Assembly (NCBI GenBank): GCA_002151545.1
Contig: CP021237.1
Coordinates: forward strand, 5,704,001-5,768,000
From: Sphingobacteriaceae bacterium GW460-11-11-14-LB5
GTDB lineage: Bacteria > Bacteroidota > Bacteroidia > Sphingobacteriales > Sphingobacteriaceae
Length of the DNA: 64,000 bases
Reading direction: 5' to 3'
Of this stretch, positions 52,371-60,478 are shown one piece after another. The notes below the pieces were generated by a model. That model saw nothing but the letters and a program-made list of their open reading frames with translations, ran no database searches and had not been told where the DNA came from. A program made the translations under genes and the position numbers. The stretch's first letter is position 1, and the number at the start of each line of letters is the position of its first letter.

Positions 52371-52878
52371 AGTAGAAGAACAAACACCTGTAGTGTTTTC
52401 ATCAGAATTGCTGGCCAAATTTGATGAGGTAAAAAGCCGTTATCCTGAAGGTAAGCACAAATCAGCTTTGTTGCCATTATTACACTTGGTACAGGCCGAA
52501 TACCTTTGGGTGAGTACACCAGCCATGGATAAAGTAGCCGAATATTTAAATATTCAGCCAATTGAAGTTTATGAGGTGGCAACATTTTATACCATGTACT
52601 TTTTAAAACCACAAGGTAAATATGCCTTAGAGGTTTGTCGTACTGGTCCTTGTTGTCTGGTTGGTGCCGAAAAAATATTAAGCCACTTGGAAAACAAGTT
52701 AGGTGTTAAAGAAGGTGAAGTTACTGCTGATGGTTTATTCAGCTTTAGAGGCGTTGAATGTTTAGCCGCCTGTGGTTTTGGTCCGGTATTGCAAATAAGT
52801 CCGGAATATACTTTCTACGAAAACCTTACCGAAGCCAGTGTAGATAAATTGATTGAAGATTTGAAAAATAAGTCCTAA
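52363..52878 (+). CDS. nuoE: NADH-quinone oxidoreductase subunit E
   Basis: 171-residue thioredoxin-like subunit with the [2Fe-2S] cluster N1a: ligand cysteines in CRTGPCC and CLAACG. YEVATFYTMYF is a family mark. The last codons and stop (AAGTCCTAA) are the first units of the repeat at 52870, so this element sets the C-terminus. Confidence 0.96.
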   Translation: MLKVEEQTPVVFSSELLAKFDEVKSRYPEGKHKSALLPLLHLVQAEYLWVSTPAMDKVAEYLNIQPIEVYEVATFYTMYFLKPQGKYALEVCRTGPCCLVGAEKILSHLENKLGVKEGEVTADGLFSFRGVECLAACGFGPVLQISPEYTFYENLTEASVDKLIEDLKNKS

Positions 52879-52949
52879 GTCGAAAGTCTTAAGTCGAGAG
52901 TCGTTTTGACTCATGACTATGGACTACAGACTATAGACTATAGACTAAT
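52870..52949 (+). repeat. heptad-arm inverted repeat between nuoE and nuoF
   Basis: Left arm TAAGTCG AAAGTCT TAAGTCG AGAGTCG; right arm GACTCAT GACTATG GACTACA GACTATA GACTATA GACTAAT on an exact 7-nt pitch. It overlaps the nuoE stop codon and ends about four bases before the nuoF ATG. Confidence 0.75.
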
Positions 52950-52953
52950 TAAA

Positions 52954-54321
52954 ATGTCTCGAAAACTGTTACTTGAGCATATAAACGTACCAGGCATCAA
53001 TACACTTGAGGTCTATCGCCAAAAAGGCGGGTACCGTGCTGTGGAAAAAGCCCTTAAAACTTTAACACCTGAAGAGATTGTTGAAGAAGTTAAGAAATCG
53101 GGCTTACGCGGTCGCGGAGGTGCGGGTTTCCCAACCGGGATGAAATGGAGCTTTTTAGCTAAACCAGAAGGTGTTGCACGTTATTTGGTGTGTAATGCTG
53201 ATGAATCTGAGCCTGGAACTTTTAAAGACCGTTATTTAATGACCTACATTCCCCATGCTTTAATTGAGGGAATGATTGTATCAAGTTTCGCATTAGGTGC
53301 CAAGGTTTCATACATCTATGTACGTGGCGAGATGATGCCTCAGATCCGCATTTTAGAAAAAGCAATTGCTGAAGCTAAAGCAGCCGGATGGTTGGGTAAA
53401 AACATTTTAGGAACAGGTTACGATTTAGAATTATATGTTCAGCCAGGTGGTGGTGCTTACATTTGCGGCGAAGAAACTGCTTTGTTAGAATCGCTCGAGG
53501 GCAAAAGAGGGAACCCACGTATTAAACCACCATTTCCGGCAATTGCAGGTTTATATGGTTGCCCTACAGTGGTGAACAATGTTGAATCGATTGCTGCAGT
53601 GGTACCAATTATCAACGATGGTGGTGATGAATATGCAAAAATTGGTATCGGTAGAAGTACAGGTACAAAATTAATATCGGCATCTGGTAATTTGGTAAAA
53701 CCAGGTGTTTATGAAATCGAATTGGGTTTACCAGTAGAAGAGTTCATCTATTCTGATGAGTATTGTGGCGGTATCGCCAATGGTAAACAATTAAAGGCAA
53801 CGGTTGCGGGTGGATCATCTGTGCCTATTTTGCCTGCTAATTTAACCTTGAAATATGCTAACGGAGAGCCTCGTTTAATGAGTTACGAATCGTTATCAGA
53901 AGGTGGATTTGCTACAGGAACAATGATGGGTTCGGGCGGTTTTATTGCCTTTGATGAAGATCAGTGTATCGTTAGAAATACCTGGAATTTTTCACGTTTT
54001 TATCACCACGAAAGCTGTGGACAATGTTCACCTTGCCGTGAAGGTACAGGATGGATGGAAAAAGTGCTGCATAAAATCGAACATGGTCATGGCAGCATGG
54101 AAGATGTTGATTTATTGTGGGATATTCAACGTAAAATTGAAGGGAATACGATCTGTCCGCTGGGTGATGCAGCAGCCTGGCCGGTAGCCAGTGCCATCCG
54201 TCACTTCAGGGATGAATTTGAATGGCATATTAAAGAACCTGTTAAGAGCCAGAGCCAAAATTACGGTATCGCAAATTATGCAACACCGATTGAAAAAGCT
54301 CCGGTAACAGAAGAGAAATAA
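52954..54321 (+). CDS. nuoF: NADH-quinone oxidoreductase subunit F
   Basis: 455-residue NADH-binding subunit with FMN and cluster N3. Marks: GLRGRGGAGFPTGMKW for NADH binding, CNADESEPGTFKDR for FMN, and the cluster ligands CGQCSPCREG with a fourth Cys in GNTICPLGDA. The frame opens at 52906 inside the repeat; the ATG at 52954 (MSRKLLLEHI) is preferred. It is followed not by nuoG but by an ORF6N gene. Confidence 0.97.
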   Translation: MSRKLLLEHINVPGINTLEVYRQKGGYRAVEKALKTLTPEEIVEEVKKSGLRGRGGAGFPTGMKWSFLAKPEGVARYLVCNADESEPGTFKDRYLMTYIPHALIEGMIVSSFALGAKVSYIYVRGEMMPQIRILEKAIAEAKAAGWLGKNILGTGYDLELYVQPGGGAYICGEETALLESLEGKRGNPRIKPPFPAIAGLYGCPTVVNNVESIAAVVPIINDGGDEYAKIGIGRSTGTKLISASGNLVKPGVYEIELGLPVEEFIYSDEYCGGIANGKQLKATVAGGSSVPILPANLTLKYANGEPRLMSYESLSEGGFATGTMMGSGGFIAFDEDQCIVRNTWNFSRFYHHESCGQCSPCREGTGWMEKVLHKIEHGHGSMEDVDLLWDIQRKIEGNTICPLGDAAAWPVASAIRHFRDEFEWHIKEPVKSQSQNYGIANYATPIEKAPVTEEK

Positions 54322-54323
54322 AA

Positions 54324-54352
54324 TCTTAAGGTCACATTTTGCGACCTTAGAA
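54324..54352. promoter_or_regulatory. inverted repeat upstream of the ORF6N gene
   Basis: TCTTAAGGTCACA (54324-54336) and TGCGACCTTAGA (54340-54351) form an imperfect palindrome 30 bases before the ORF6N start. The 13-nt left half is identical to part of the 35-bp palindrome inside that gene. Candidate operator. Confidence 0.5.
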
Positions 54353-54381
54353 AAATAACTTAACACAACGAGTATATGTAA

Positions 54382-54921
54382 ATGAAAGAACCGATATCAC
54401 CCGAAATCATCCCCAACGAAGTAATAGTTAATAAAATATATCTTTTTAGAGGAATTAAGGTGATGTTAGATTCTGATTTGGCAGAACTCTTTGGCGTTGA
54501 GACTAAGAAGTTAAAACAACAAGTTAGAAGAAATATAGAGCGTTTTCCGGAGCACTTTATGTTTGAGCTAACAAAAGAAGAAAACGATGTCTTAAGGTCA
54601 CAAATTGTGACCTTAAGACATGGACAACACTCAAAGTACCTTCCGTTTGCATTTAGCGAACATGGTATTTTGCAACTGTCGAACGTTTTGAAAAGCAGTA
54701 GGGCAGTAGAAGTAAGTATTAAAATTATTGATGTGTTTGTACAACTTAGAACGATGGTTTTAAGCAATACAGAAATAAGGCTGGAATTAGAAAAGATTAA
54801 AAAGAAGGTAGATAATCAAGATAAAAACATTGAAGTGATCTTCAGATATTTTGATGAACTATTGGAGCAGAAAGCACAGCCAAGAAAGCAAATTGGCTAC
54901 AAAATCTCGAAAGAGAAATAA
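54382..54921 (+). CDS. ORF6N-domain protein inserted in the nuo operon
   Basis: 179 residues. Residues 10-95 match the ORF6N DNA-binding domain found in phage and mobile-element regulators: KIYLFRGIKVMLDSDLAELFGVETKKLKQQVRRN, RFPEHFMFEL and SKYLPFAFSEHGILQLSNVL. The C-terminal third is helical, with a coiled coil around RLELEKIKKKVDNQDKNIEVIFRYF. It probably binds DNA; no complex I role is known for the family. It separates nuoF from nuoG on the same strand, so it is read with the operon. A 35-bp palindrome lies within its coding region and a related inverted repeat upstream, consistent with self-regulation, which is inference. Confidence 0.88.
   Translation: MKEPISPEIIPNEVIVNKIYLFRGIKVMLDSDLAELFGVETKKLKQQVRRNIERFPEHFMFELTKEENDVLRSQIVTLRHGQHSKYLPFAFSEHGILQLSNVLKSSRAVEVSIKIIDVFVQLRTMVLSNTEIRLELEKIKKKVDNQDKNIEVIFRYFDELLEQKAQPRKQIGYKISKEK
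54587..54621. repeat. perfect 35-bp palindrome inside the ORF6N gene
   Basis: 17-bp arms (54587-54603 and 54605-54621) around one central A; the core is AAGGTCACAAATTGTGACCT. It encodes VLRSQIVTLRH, a stretch typical of the family. Confidence 0.85.
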
Positions 54922-54931
54922 TAAATAAAAA

Positions 54932-54956
54932 AGATTGCTTCTTGCCTCGCAATGAT
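54932..54956. repeat. partial CGTCATTGCGAGG-type repeat
   Basis: AGATTGCTTCTTGCCTCGCA and following bases match the right arm of the element at 32760-32842 with a few changes; the left arm is missing. It lies between the ORF6N gene and nuoG. Confidence 0.65.
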
Positions 54957-54993
54957 GGTAGAAGTAGAAAAAATAAAAAGAATATCATTAACC

Positions 54994-56004
54994 ATGAGTG
55001 AAAAAGTTAAGGTTACGATAGATGGGATAACAGTAGAGGTTGATAACGGAACAACCATTCTGAATGCTGCAAGGCAAATCGGAGGGGATATTGTTCCGCC
55101 AGCAATGTGCTATTATTCTAAATTACAAGGCAGTGGCGGTAAATGCCGTACCTGTATTGTAAAAGTGACTAAAGGTTCAGAGAAAGATCCTCGGCCAATG
55201 CCTAAGTTGGTGGCTTCTTGCCGCACAACCGTAATGGATGGGATGGAAGTGCTTAACATTACTTCACCTGAAGTTTTGGAAGCACGTGCAGGTGTTGTAG
55301 AGATCTTATTGATTAACCACCCTTTAGATTGCCCTGTTTGCGATCAGGCAGGAGAGTGTGATTTACAGAATTTGGGCTACGAACATGGTTTGCAAAAAAC
55401 ACGTTATGAGTTTGAGCGCCGTACTTTTGAGCGCATCGATATAGGTGATAAAATCCAGTTGCACATGAACCGTTGTATTTTGTGCTATCGTTGTGTTTTC
55501 ACAGCAGATCAGATTACCAACAAACGTGTACATGGTATTTTAAACCGTGGCGATCACTCCGAAATTTCTACTTACATCACCCAGGCGGTTGATAACGATT
55601 TCTCAGGAAACGTAATCGATGTTTGTCCGGTAGGTGCTTTAACCGATAAAACTTTCCGTTTTAAAAACCGTGTTTGGTTTACCAAACCAGTTGATGCACA
55701 CCGCGATTGCGATCACGAAAAATGCAATGGTAAAGTAACCCTTTGGTATAAAGGAGCAGATGTTTTACGTGTTACGGCTCGTAAAGATCAGTTTGGAGAA
55801 GTAGAAGAATTTATTTGCAATACTTGCCGCTTCGATAAAAAAGCAACTGCTGATTGGGTAATTGAACACCCAACACACATTGATGATACTTCGGTAATTG
55901 CATCAAACCACTATGAAACATTAAAACCTTTGCATGTTATTCAGCCAAACGAGGCGCTACAAGCTGCAAATGAAATTGAATTACATAAAACAGTTAAATA
56001 CTAA
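54994..56004 (+). CDS. nuoG: NADH-quinone oxidoreductase subunit G, short form
   Basis: 336-residue iron-sulfur subunit. The N-terminal ferredoxin domain has the [2Fe-2S] ligands in AMCYYSKLQGSGGKCRTC; the His-Cys cluster N5 in HPLDCPVCDQAGECDLQ; and the [4Fe-4S] ligands in CILCYRCVF and DVCPVGAL. It then ends near residue 336, lacking the long molybdopterin-oxidoreductase-like domain that makes NuoG of E. coli about 900 residues. The truncated form is usual in part of the Bacteroidota. The frame opens at 54952 in the repeat; the ATG at 54994 (MSEKVKVTIDG) is chosen. Its stop overlaps the nuoH start. Confidence 0.93.
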   Translation: MSEKVKVTIDGITVEVDNGTTILNAARQIGGDIVPPAMCYYSKLQGSGGKCRTCIVKVTKGSEKDPRPMPKLVASCRTTVMDGMEVLNITSPEVLEARAGVVEILLINHPLDCPVCDQAGECDLQNLGYEHGLQKTRYEFERRTFERIDIGDKIQLHMNRCILCYRCVFTADQITNKRVHGILNRGDHSEISTYITQAVDNDFSGNVIDVCPVGALTDKTFRFKNRVWFTKPVDAHRDCDHEKCNGKVTLWYKGADVLRVTARKDQFGEVEEFICNTCRFDKKATADWVIEHPTHIDDTSVIASNHYETLKPLHVIQPNEALQAANEIELHKTVKY

Positions 56005-57041
56005 TGGATAGCGCTTTTGTTATAGAAAAATTTATCCTGGTAGCTGTAATTTTCGGCATCAGTTTAGTTATTGCCATGTATTCTACTTATGCAGAACGCA
56101 AGGTTGCTGCATTTTTACAAGATCGTTTAGGACCAGATAGAGCTGGCCCCTTTGGTATTTTACAACCATTGGCTGATGGTATCAAAATGTTTATGAAGGA
56201 AGAAATTATTCCTACAACATCAAACAGATTTTTATTTATCGCTGGTCCTGGCCTGGCTTTGCTTTGTGCCTGTATTGGTACTGCCGTTATTCCATGGGGT
56301 AGTCCTGTTTTAATTGCGGGCAAAACTATTCCGCTACAAGTTTCAGATATCAATGTTGGTGTTTTATACATTTTCGGCGTAGTATCTTTAGGTGTGTATG
56401 GTGTGATGATTGGTGGTTGGGCGTCGAACAACAAATACTCTTTGTTAAGTGCGATTCGTGCAGCTTCTCAGAACATCAGTTATGAAATTGCAATGGGATT
56501 ATCGATCATCGCTTTGCTTTTAATGACGAATACCCTAAGCTTAAAAGAAATCGTTGATCAGCAACACGGCTGGAGATGGAACGTGTTATATCAGCCACTT
56601 GGATTTTTAATCTTTATGGTTTGTTCATTTGCCGAAACCAACCGTGCGCCATTTGATTTACCTGAATGTGAAACGGAATTGATTGGTGGTTACCATACTG
56701 AGTATTCGTCAATGAAATTAGGATTTTACCTGTTTGCAGAGTATATCAATATGTTTGTATCATCTGCGGTAATGGCGGCTTTATACTGGGGCGGTTATAA
56801 TTATCCTGGTATGGACTCAATGGCGGTATGGTTAGGGCCAACCTGGGCACCACTTTTTGGTACCGCAGTTTTCTTCGGTAAAATATGTGCTTTCATCTTT
56901 TTCTTCATGTGGGTACGTTGGACCATCCCTCGTTTCCGTTACGATCAATTGATGAATTTAGGTTGGAAAGGTTTAATACCTTTGGCTATTGCCAATATTA
57001 TAATAACAGGTGTTGTGATTGCGATTATTGAGAAGTTTTAA
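56004..57041 (+). CDS. nuoH: NADH-quinone oxidoreductase subunit H
   Basis: 345-residue membrane subunit joining the quinone site to the proton channels, about eight helices. Marks: YAERKVAAFLQDRLGPDRAGP, ADGIKMFMKE, FAETNRAPFDLPECETELIGGYHTEYSS. Length and motifs are standard. It overlaps nuoG by one base and is two bases before nuoI. Confidence 0.97.
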   Translation: MDSAFVIEKFILVAVIFGISLVIAMYSTYAERKVAAFLQDRLGPDRAGPFGILQPLADGIKMFMKEEIIPTTSNRFLFIAGPGLALLCACIGTAVIPWGSPVLIAGKTIPLQVSDINVGVLYIFGVVSLGVYGVMIGGWASNNKYSLLSAIRAASQNISYEIAMGLSIIALLLMTNTLSLKEIVDQQHGWRWNVLYQPLGFLIFMVCSFAETNRAPFDLPECETELIGGYHTEYSSMKLGFYLFAEYINMFVSSAVMAALYWGGYNYPGMDSMAVWLGPTWAPLFGTAVFFGKICAFIFFFMWVRWTIPRFRYDQLMNLGWKGLIPLAIANIIITGVVIAIIEKF

Positions 57042-57043
57042 TT

Positions 57044-57547
57044 ATGGAATCATTAAGTAATAAGAAAAAAGTACTGGAACAAAAGCCATTGAGCTTTATG
57101 GAACGGATGTACCTGCCGGCAATTGCCAAGGGCATGGGCATCACCATCAGTCACTTATTTAAGAAAGAGGCTACTGTAAGATATCCTGAGGTAGAACGCG
57201 AATTCTCTACCAACTTTAGGGGGATGCACTCGCTAAAACGTGATGAGAACGGTAAGGAACGTTGTACTGCCTGCGGTTTATGTGCACTATCTTGCCCGGC
57301 TGAAGCCATTACCATGATTGCTGCAGAGCGTAAACCCGAGGAGAAAGATTTATACCGCGAGGAAAAATATGCTGCAACTTACGAAATCAATATGTTGCGC
57401 TGCATTTTCTGTGGATTGTGTGAAGAGGCTTGCCCCAAAGAAGCAATTTACTTAGATGGACCGATTGTACCTGCTGATTATTTACGTAAAGATTTCATTT
57501 ACGGAAAAGACAAGCTGGTAGAGGCGCCATTGGAAATGAAAAAATAA
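57044..57547 (+). CDS. nuoI: NADH-quinone oxidoreductase subunit I
   Basis: 167-residue subunit with two [4Fe-4S] clusters (N6a, N6b): ligands in CTACGLCALSCP and CIFCGLCEEACP. The N-terminal amphipathic helix anchors it to the membrane arm. It is followed by a 160-bp gap holding a palindromic repeat. Confidence 0.97.
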   Translation: MESLSNKKKVLEQKPLSFMERMYLPAIAKGMGITISHLFKKEATVRYPEVEREFSTNFRGMHSLKRDENGKERCTACGLCALSCPAEAITMIAAERKPEEKDLYREEKYAATYEINMLRCIFCGLCEEACPKEAIYLDGPIVPADYLRKDFIYGKDKLVEAPLEMKK

Positions 57548-57558
57548 TGAGATAGAAT

Positions 57559-57620
57559 CGTCATGCTGAACTCGTTTCAGTATCTATCAAGCCAGATCCT
57601 GAAATAAATTCAGGATGACG
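57559..57620. repeat. second TGCTGAAC-type palindromic repeat
   Basis: ATGCTGAACTCGTTTCAGTAT and ATCCTGAAATAAATTCAGGAT, matching the pair at 20951-21033, in the gap between nuoI and nuoJ. Confidence 0.7.
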
Positions 57621-57707
57621 AAGACATAAATAAAATTGCCCTCCCAATAATTGGGATAACAGTACCACCGTAATGATGGTAAAAACAAATAAATAAATAA
57701 ACAATTA

Positions 57708-58211
57708 ATGAGTACACAAGTATTCTATTTCGTAGCCACATTAAGTATCATCTTTTCGCTGATGGTGATTTTTGCAAAAAATCCAATCCACAGTGTATTG
57801 TACTTAATCCTTACCTTTTTTACCTTCACCGTTCACTATGTGTTATTAAACGCACAGTTTTTAGCGGTGGTAAACTTTATTGTTTACATGGGGGCGATAA
57901 TGGTATTGTTCCTTTTTGTACTGATGCTGCTTAACCTGAACAAAGAAACCGAACCGAGTAAATCGCCACTGATCAAAATCGTGGGTGTAATTGCTGGCGG
58001 TTGTTTAGTTGTAACCTTAATCGGTTCTTTAAAATCAGCCAGTATTACCAGTCCGTTGATTTTGAAAAATCCAGGATTAGGATTAGTAGAAAATCTGGGT
58101 AAGGAGCTTTTTGGCCCATTCTTATTACCATTCGAATTGTCATCTCTATTACTATTGGCAGCAATGGTTGGAGCCGTTTTATTATCTAAAAGAGATGAGG
58201 TAGAAGCATAA
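57708..58211 (+). CDS. nuoJ: NADH-quinone oxidoreductase subunit J
   Basis: 167-residue membrane subunit with five predicted helices. Family mark: NPIHSVLYLILTFFTFTVHYVLLNAQFLAVVNFIVYMGAIMVLFLFVLMLLNL around residues 25-80. The stop overlaps the nuoK ATG by one base. Confidence 0.95.
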   Translation: MSTQVFYFVATLSIIFSLMVIFAKNPIHSVLYLILTFFTFTVHYVLLNAQFLAVVNFIVYMGAIMVLFLFVLMLLNLNKETEPSKSPLIKIVGVIAGGCLVVTLIGSLKSASITSPLILKNPGLGLVENLGKELFGPFLLPFELSSLLLLAAMVGAVLLSKRDEVEA

Positions 58212-58540
58212 TGGAAAATTTATTTACACAAGCAGCAGGCGTTCCGCTAAACCACTACATCTATTTAAGTGCCATTATTTTTTCTATTGGCGTAGTAGGT
58301 GTACTTACCCGCAGAAATGCCATTGTAATTTTTATGTCGGTTGAGCTGATGCTTAATGCGGTTAACTTACTTTTAACAGCATTTTCAGTTCATAATAATG
58401 ACCCATCAGGGCAGGTTTTCGTATTCTTCATTATGGCTTTGGCAGCTGCAGAGGTTGCAGTAGGCCTGGCAATTATTGTAATGGTTTACCGGAATACGAA
58501 ATCAGTAGATATTAATGTTTTAAATCGCCTTAAGTGGTAA
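58211..58540 (+). CDS. nuoK: NADH-quinone oxidoreductase subunit K
   Basis: 109-residue three-helix membrane subunit. Conserved channel glutamates are seen in MSVELMLNAVNLLL and in MALAAAEVAVGLAIIV. Length is normal. Confidence 0.96.
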   Translation: MENLFTQAAGVPLNHYIYLSAIIFSIGVVGVLTRRNAIVIFMSVELMLNAVNLLLTAFSVHNNDPSGQVFVFFIMALAAAEVAVGLAIIVMVYRNTKSVDINVLNRLKW

Positions 58541-58553
58541 ATATATAATAAGA

Positions 58554-60458
58554 ATGACAATAGAACAATTGATTTGGTTGGTTCCGTTACTTCCTTTTTT
58601 AGGGTTTGTAATTAATGGACTGGGCAGAAACTCTTTATCTAAAGGACTTGTTGGTATCATCGGAAGCGGCGTGATCTTAGCCTCCTTTATCATCAGCGTA
58701 GTTATTTTCTTTAGTTTACAAGGCGATACACAAAAATCTCACGAAGTATTTTTATTTGATTGGATCAGCGCAGGTGCTTTACACATCCCATTATCTTTCC
58801 TGGTTGATCCTTTAAGCTCAATCATGCTTTTGATCATCACTGGAATCGGTTTCCTGATCCATTTATATTCGACCAGCTATATGCACGATGATGCCGGATT
58901 CGGTAAATTCTTCGCTTACCTGAACCTGTTTGTATTCTTCATGCTTTTATTGGTATTGGGTTCAAACTATATTGTGATGTTCATCGGTTGGGAGGGTGTA
59001 GGTTTATGTTCATACCTGTTAATCGGTTTCTGGTATACGAACAGCGCTTATGCATCAGCAGCTAAAAAAGCTTTCGTAATGAACCGTATCGGCGATTTAG
59101 GCTTTTTATTAGGGGTGTTCTTAATCTTCACCACTTTTGGTAGTGTAGAGTTTGCTAAAGTTTTTCCTCAGGCTGCGAATATGTTGCCAGGTAATGATAC
59201 TTTGGTTTTAATCACCATTTTATTATTTATCGGTGCATGCGGTAAATCGGCACAGTTGCCATTATTTACCTGGTTACCTGATGCAATGGCCGGACCAACA
59301 CCAGTTTCGGCTTTGATTCACGCAGCAACGATGGTAACTGCTGGTATTTATATGATTGCCCGCTCGAGCATATTGTTCGATCTTGCACCGCTTACCCAGC
59401 ACATTATTGCTATTGTTGGTGCAGCTACAGCTTTAGTTGCTGCAATTATTGCTTTAACGCAGACTGATATTAAAAAGGTATTGGCTTATTCAACGGTATC
59501 TCAATTGGGATATATGTTTTTAGGTCTGGGCGTTGGCGCTTATACAGGTTCATTCTTCCATGTTTTAACCCATGCATTCTTTAAAGCATTATTATTCTTA
59601 GGTGCAGGTTCAGTTATTCATGCCATGCATCATGAGCAGGATATGCGCCACATGGGTGGATTGAAAGGAAAACTTAAAACTACTTTTACCACCATGATGA
59701 TCGGTACCATTGCTATTGCAGGTTTACCACCATTCTCTGGTTTCTTCTCAAAAGACGAAATTTTGGCCCATGCTTTCCAGGCTAGTCCAATACTTTGGGG
59801 AATTGGAGTTTTAACCGCATTCTTAACGGCATTCTATATGTTCAGAATGATGTTCCTGACTTTTTCTGGAAAATACCGTGGTACACACCATGCAGAAAGC
59901 CATATCCACGAATCGCCAACAGCGATGACTTTACCGTTAATCATTTTAGCAATTCTTGCTGCAATTGGTGGAGCAATCAATCTTCCACATGTTTTTGGTG
60001 GAAACGAGTGGCTGGCACATTGGTTAGCAGGAGCAGGTGTTGCACAACATGAATTAGATTTAAGCCATGCTACAGAATATACTTTAATGGGCGTTTCGGT
60101 AGCCGCCGCGGTAATTGCTTTACTATATGCTTATACCCGATATGTAAAAGGTGCACATGTTCCGGTTGCTGATGAAGCGCCACGTTCGGCATTGGCAAAA
60201 TTATCATACAATAAATTCTATTTGGATGAGATTTATGATTTCCTGATCACTAAGCCATTAGATGCACTTTCTAAATTCTTTTACAGGATTATCGATAACA
60301 AGTTTATTGATGGAATTGTGAACGGACTGGGATGGAGCACAAACGAAGCCAGTAAAGGCATCCGTTTGTTGCAAAGTGGAAACGTAGGTTTCTATATATT
60401 TATGATGGTATTCGGTATCATCGCATTACTATTATATACATTTAGTTACATATTATAA
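58554..60458 (+). CDS. nuoL: NADH-quinone oxidoreductase subunit L
   Basis: 634-residue antiporter-like proton pump subunit with about 16 helices. Marks: WEGVGLCSYLLIGFWY, PLFTWLPDAMAGPTPVSALIHAATMVTAG, KALLFLGAGSVIHAMHHEQDMRHMGGL and the lateral helix near the C-terminus. It completes the distal pump together with M and N. Confidence 0.97.
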   Translation: MTIEQLIWLVPLLPFLGFVINGLGRNSLSKGLVGIIGSGVILASFIISVVIFFSLQGDTQKSHEVFLFDWISAGALHIPLSFLVDPLSSIMLLIITGIGFLIHLYSTSYMHDDAGFGKFFAYLNLFVFFMLLLVLGSNYIVMFIGWEGVGLCSYLLIGFWYTNSAYASAAKKAFVMNRIGDLGFLLGVFLIFTTFGSVEFAKVFPQAANMLPGNDTLVLITILLFIGACGKSAQLPLFTWLPDAMAGPTPVSALIHAATMVTAGIYMIARSSILFDLAPLTQHIIAIVGAATALVAAIIALTQTDIKKVLAYSTVSQLGYMFLGLGVGAYTGSFFHVLTHAFFKALLFLGAGSVIHAMHHEQDMRHMGGLKGKLKTTFTTMMIGTIAIAGLPPFSGFFSKDEILAHAFQASPILWGIGVLTAFLTAFYMFRMMFLTFSGKYRGTHHAESHIHESPTAMTLPLIILAILAAIGGAINLPHVFGGNEWLAHWLAGAGVAQHELDLSHATEYTLMGVSVAAAVIALLYAYTRYVKGAHVPVADEAPRSALAKLSYNKFYLDEIYDFLITKPLDALSKFFYRIIDNKFIDGIVNGLGWSTNEASKGIRLLQSGNVGFYIFMMVFGIIALLLYTFSYIL

Positions 60459-60478
60459 AAAGGGTTCAAAATTAAATA

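Noticed and set aside
52870..52949. Possible small CRISPR array
   Set aside because: The repeated units are 7 nt with no unique spacers and the two halves are inverted, so this is a heptad inverted repeat; no cas gene is present in the window.
52906..52953. 16-codon N-terminal extension of NuoF
   Set aside because: It is encoded by the heptad repeat (HDYGLQTIDYRL-like) and is absent from the family.
54382..54921. ORF6N gene as evidence of a prophage
   Set aside because: No integrase, capsid or other phage gene is nearby and the nuo operon continues directly; it is a single passenger gene.
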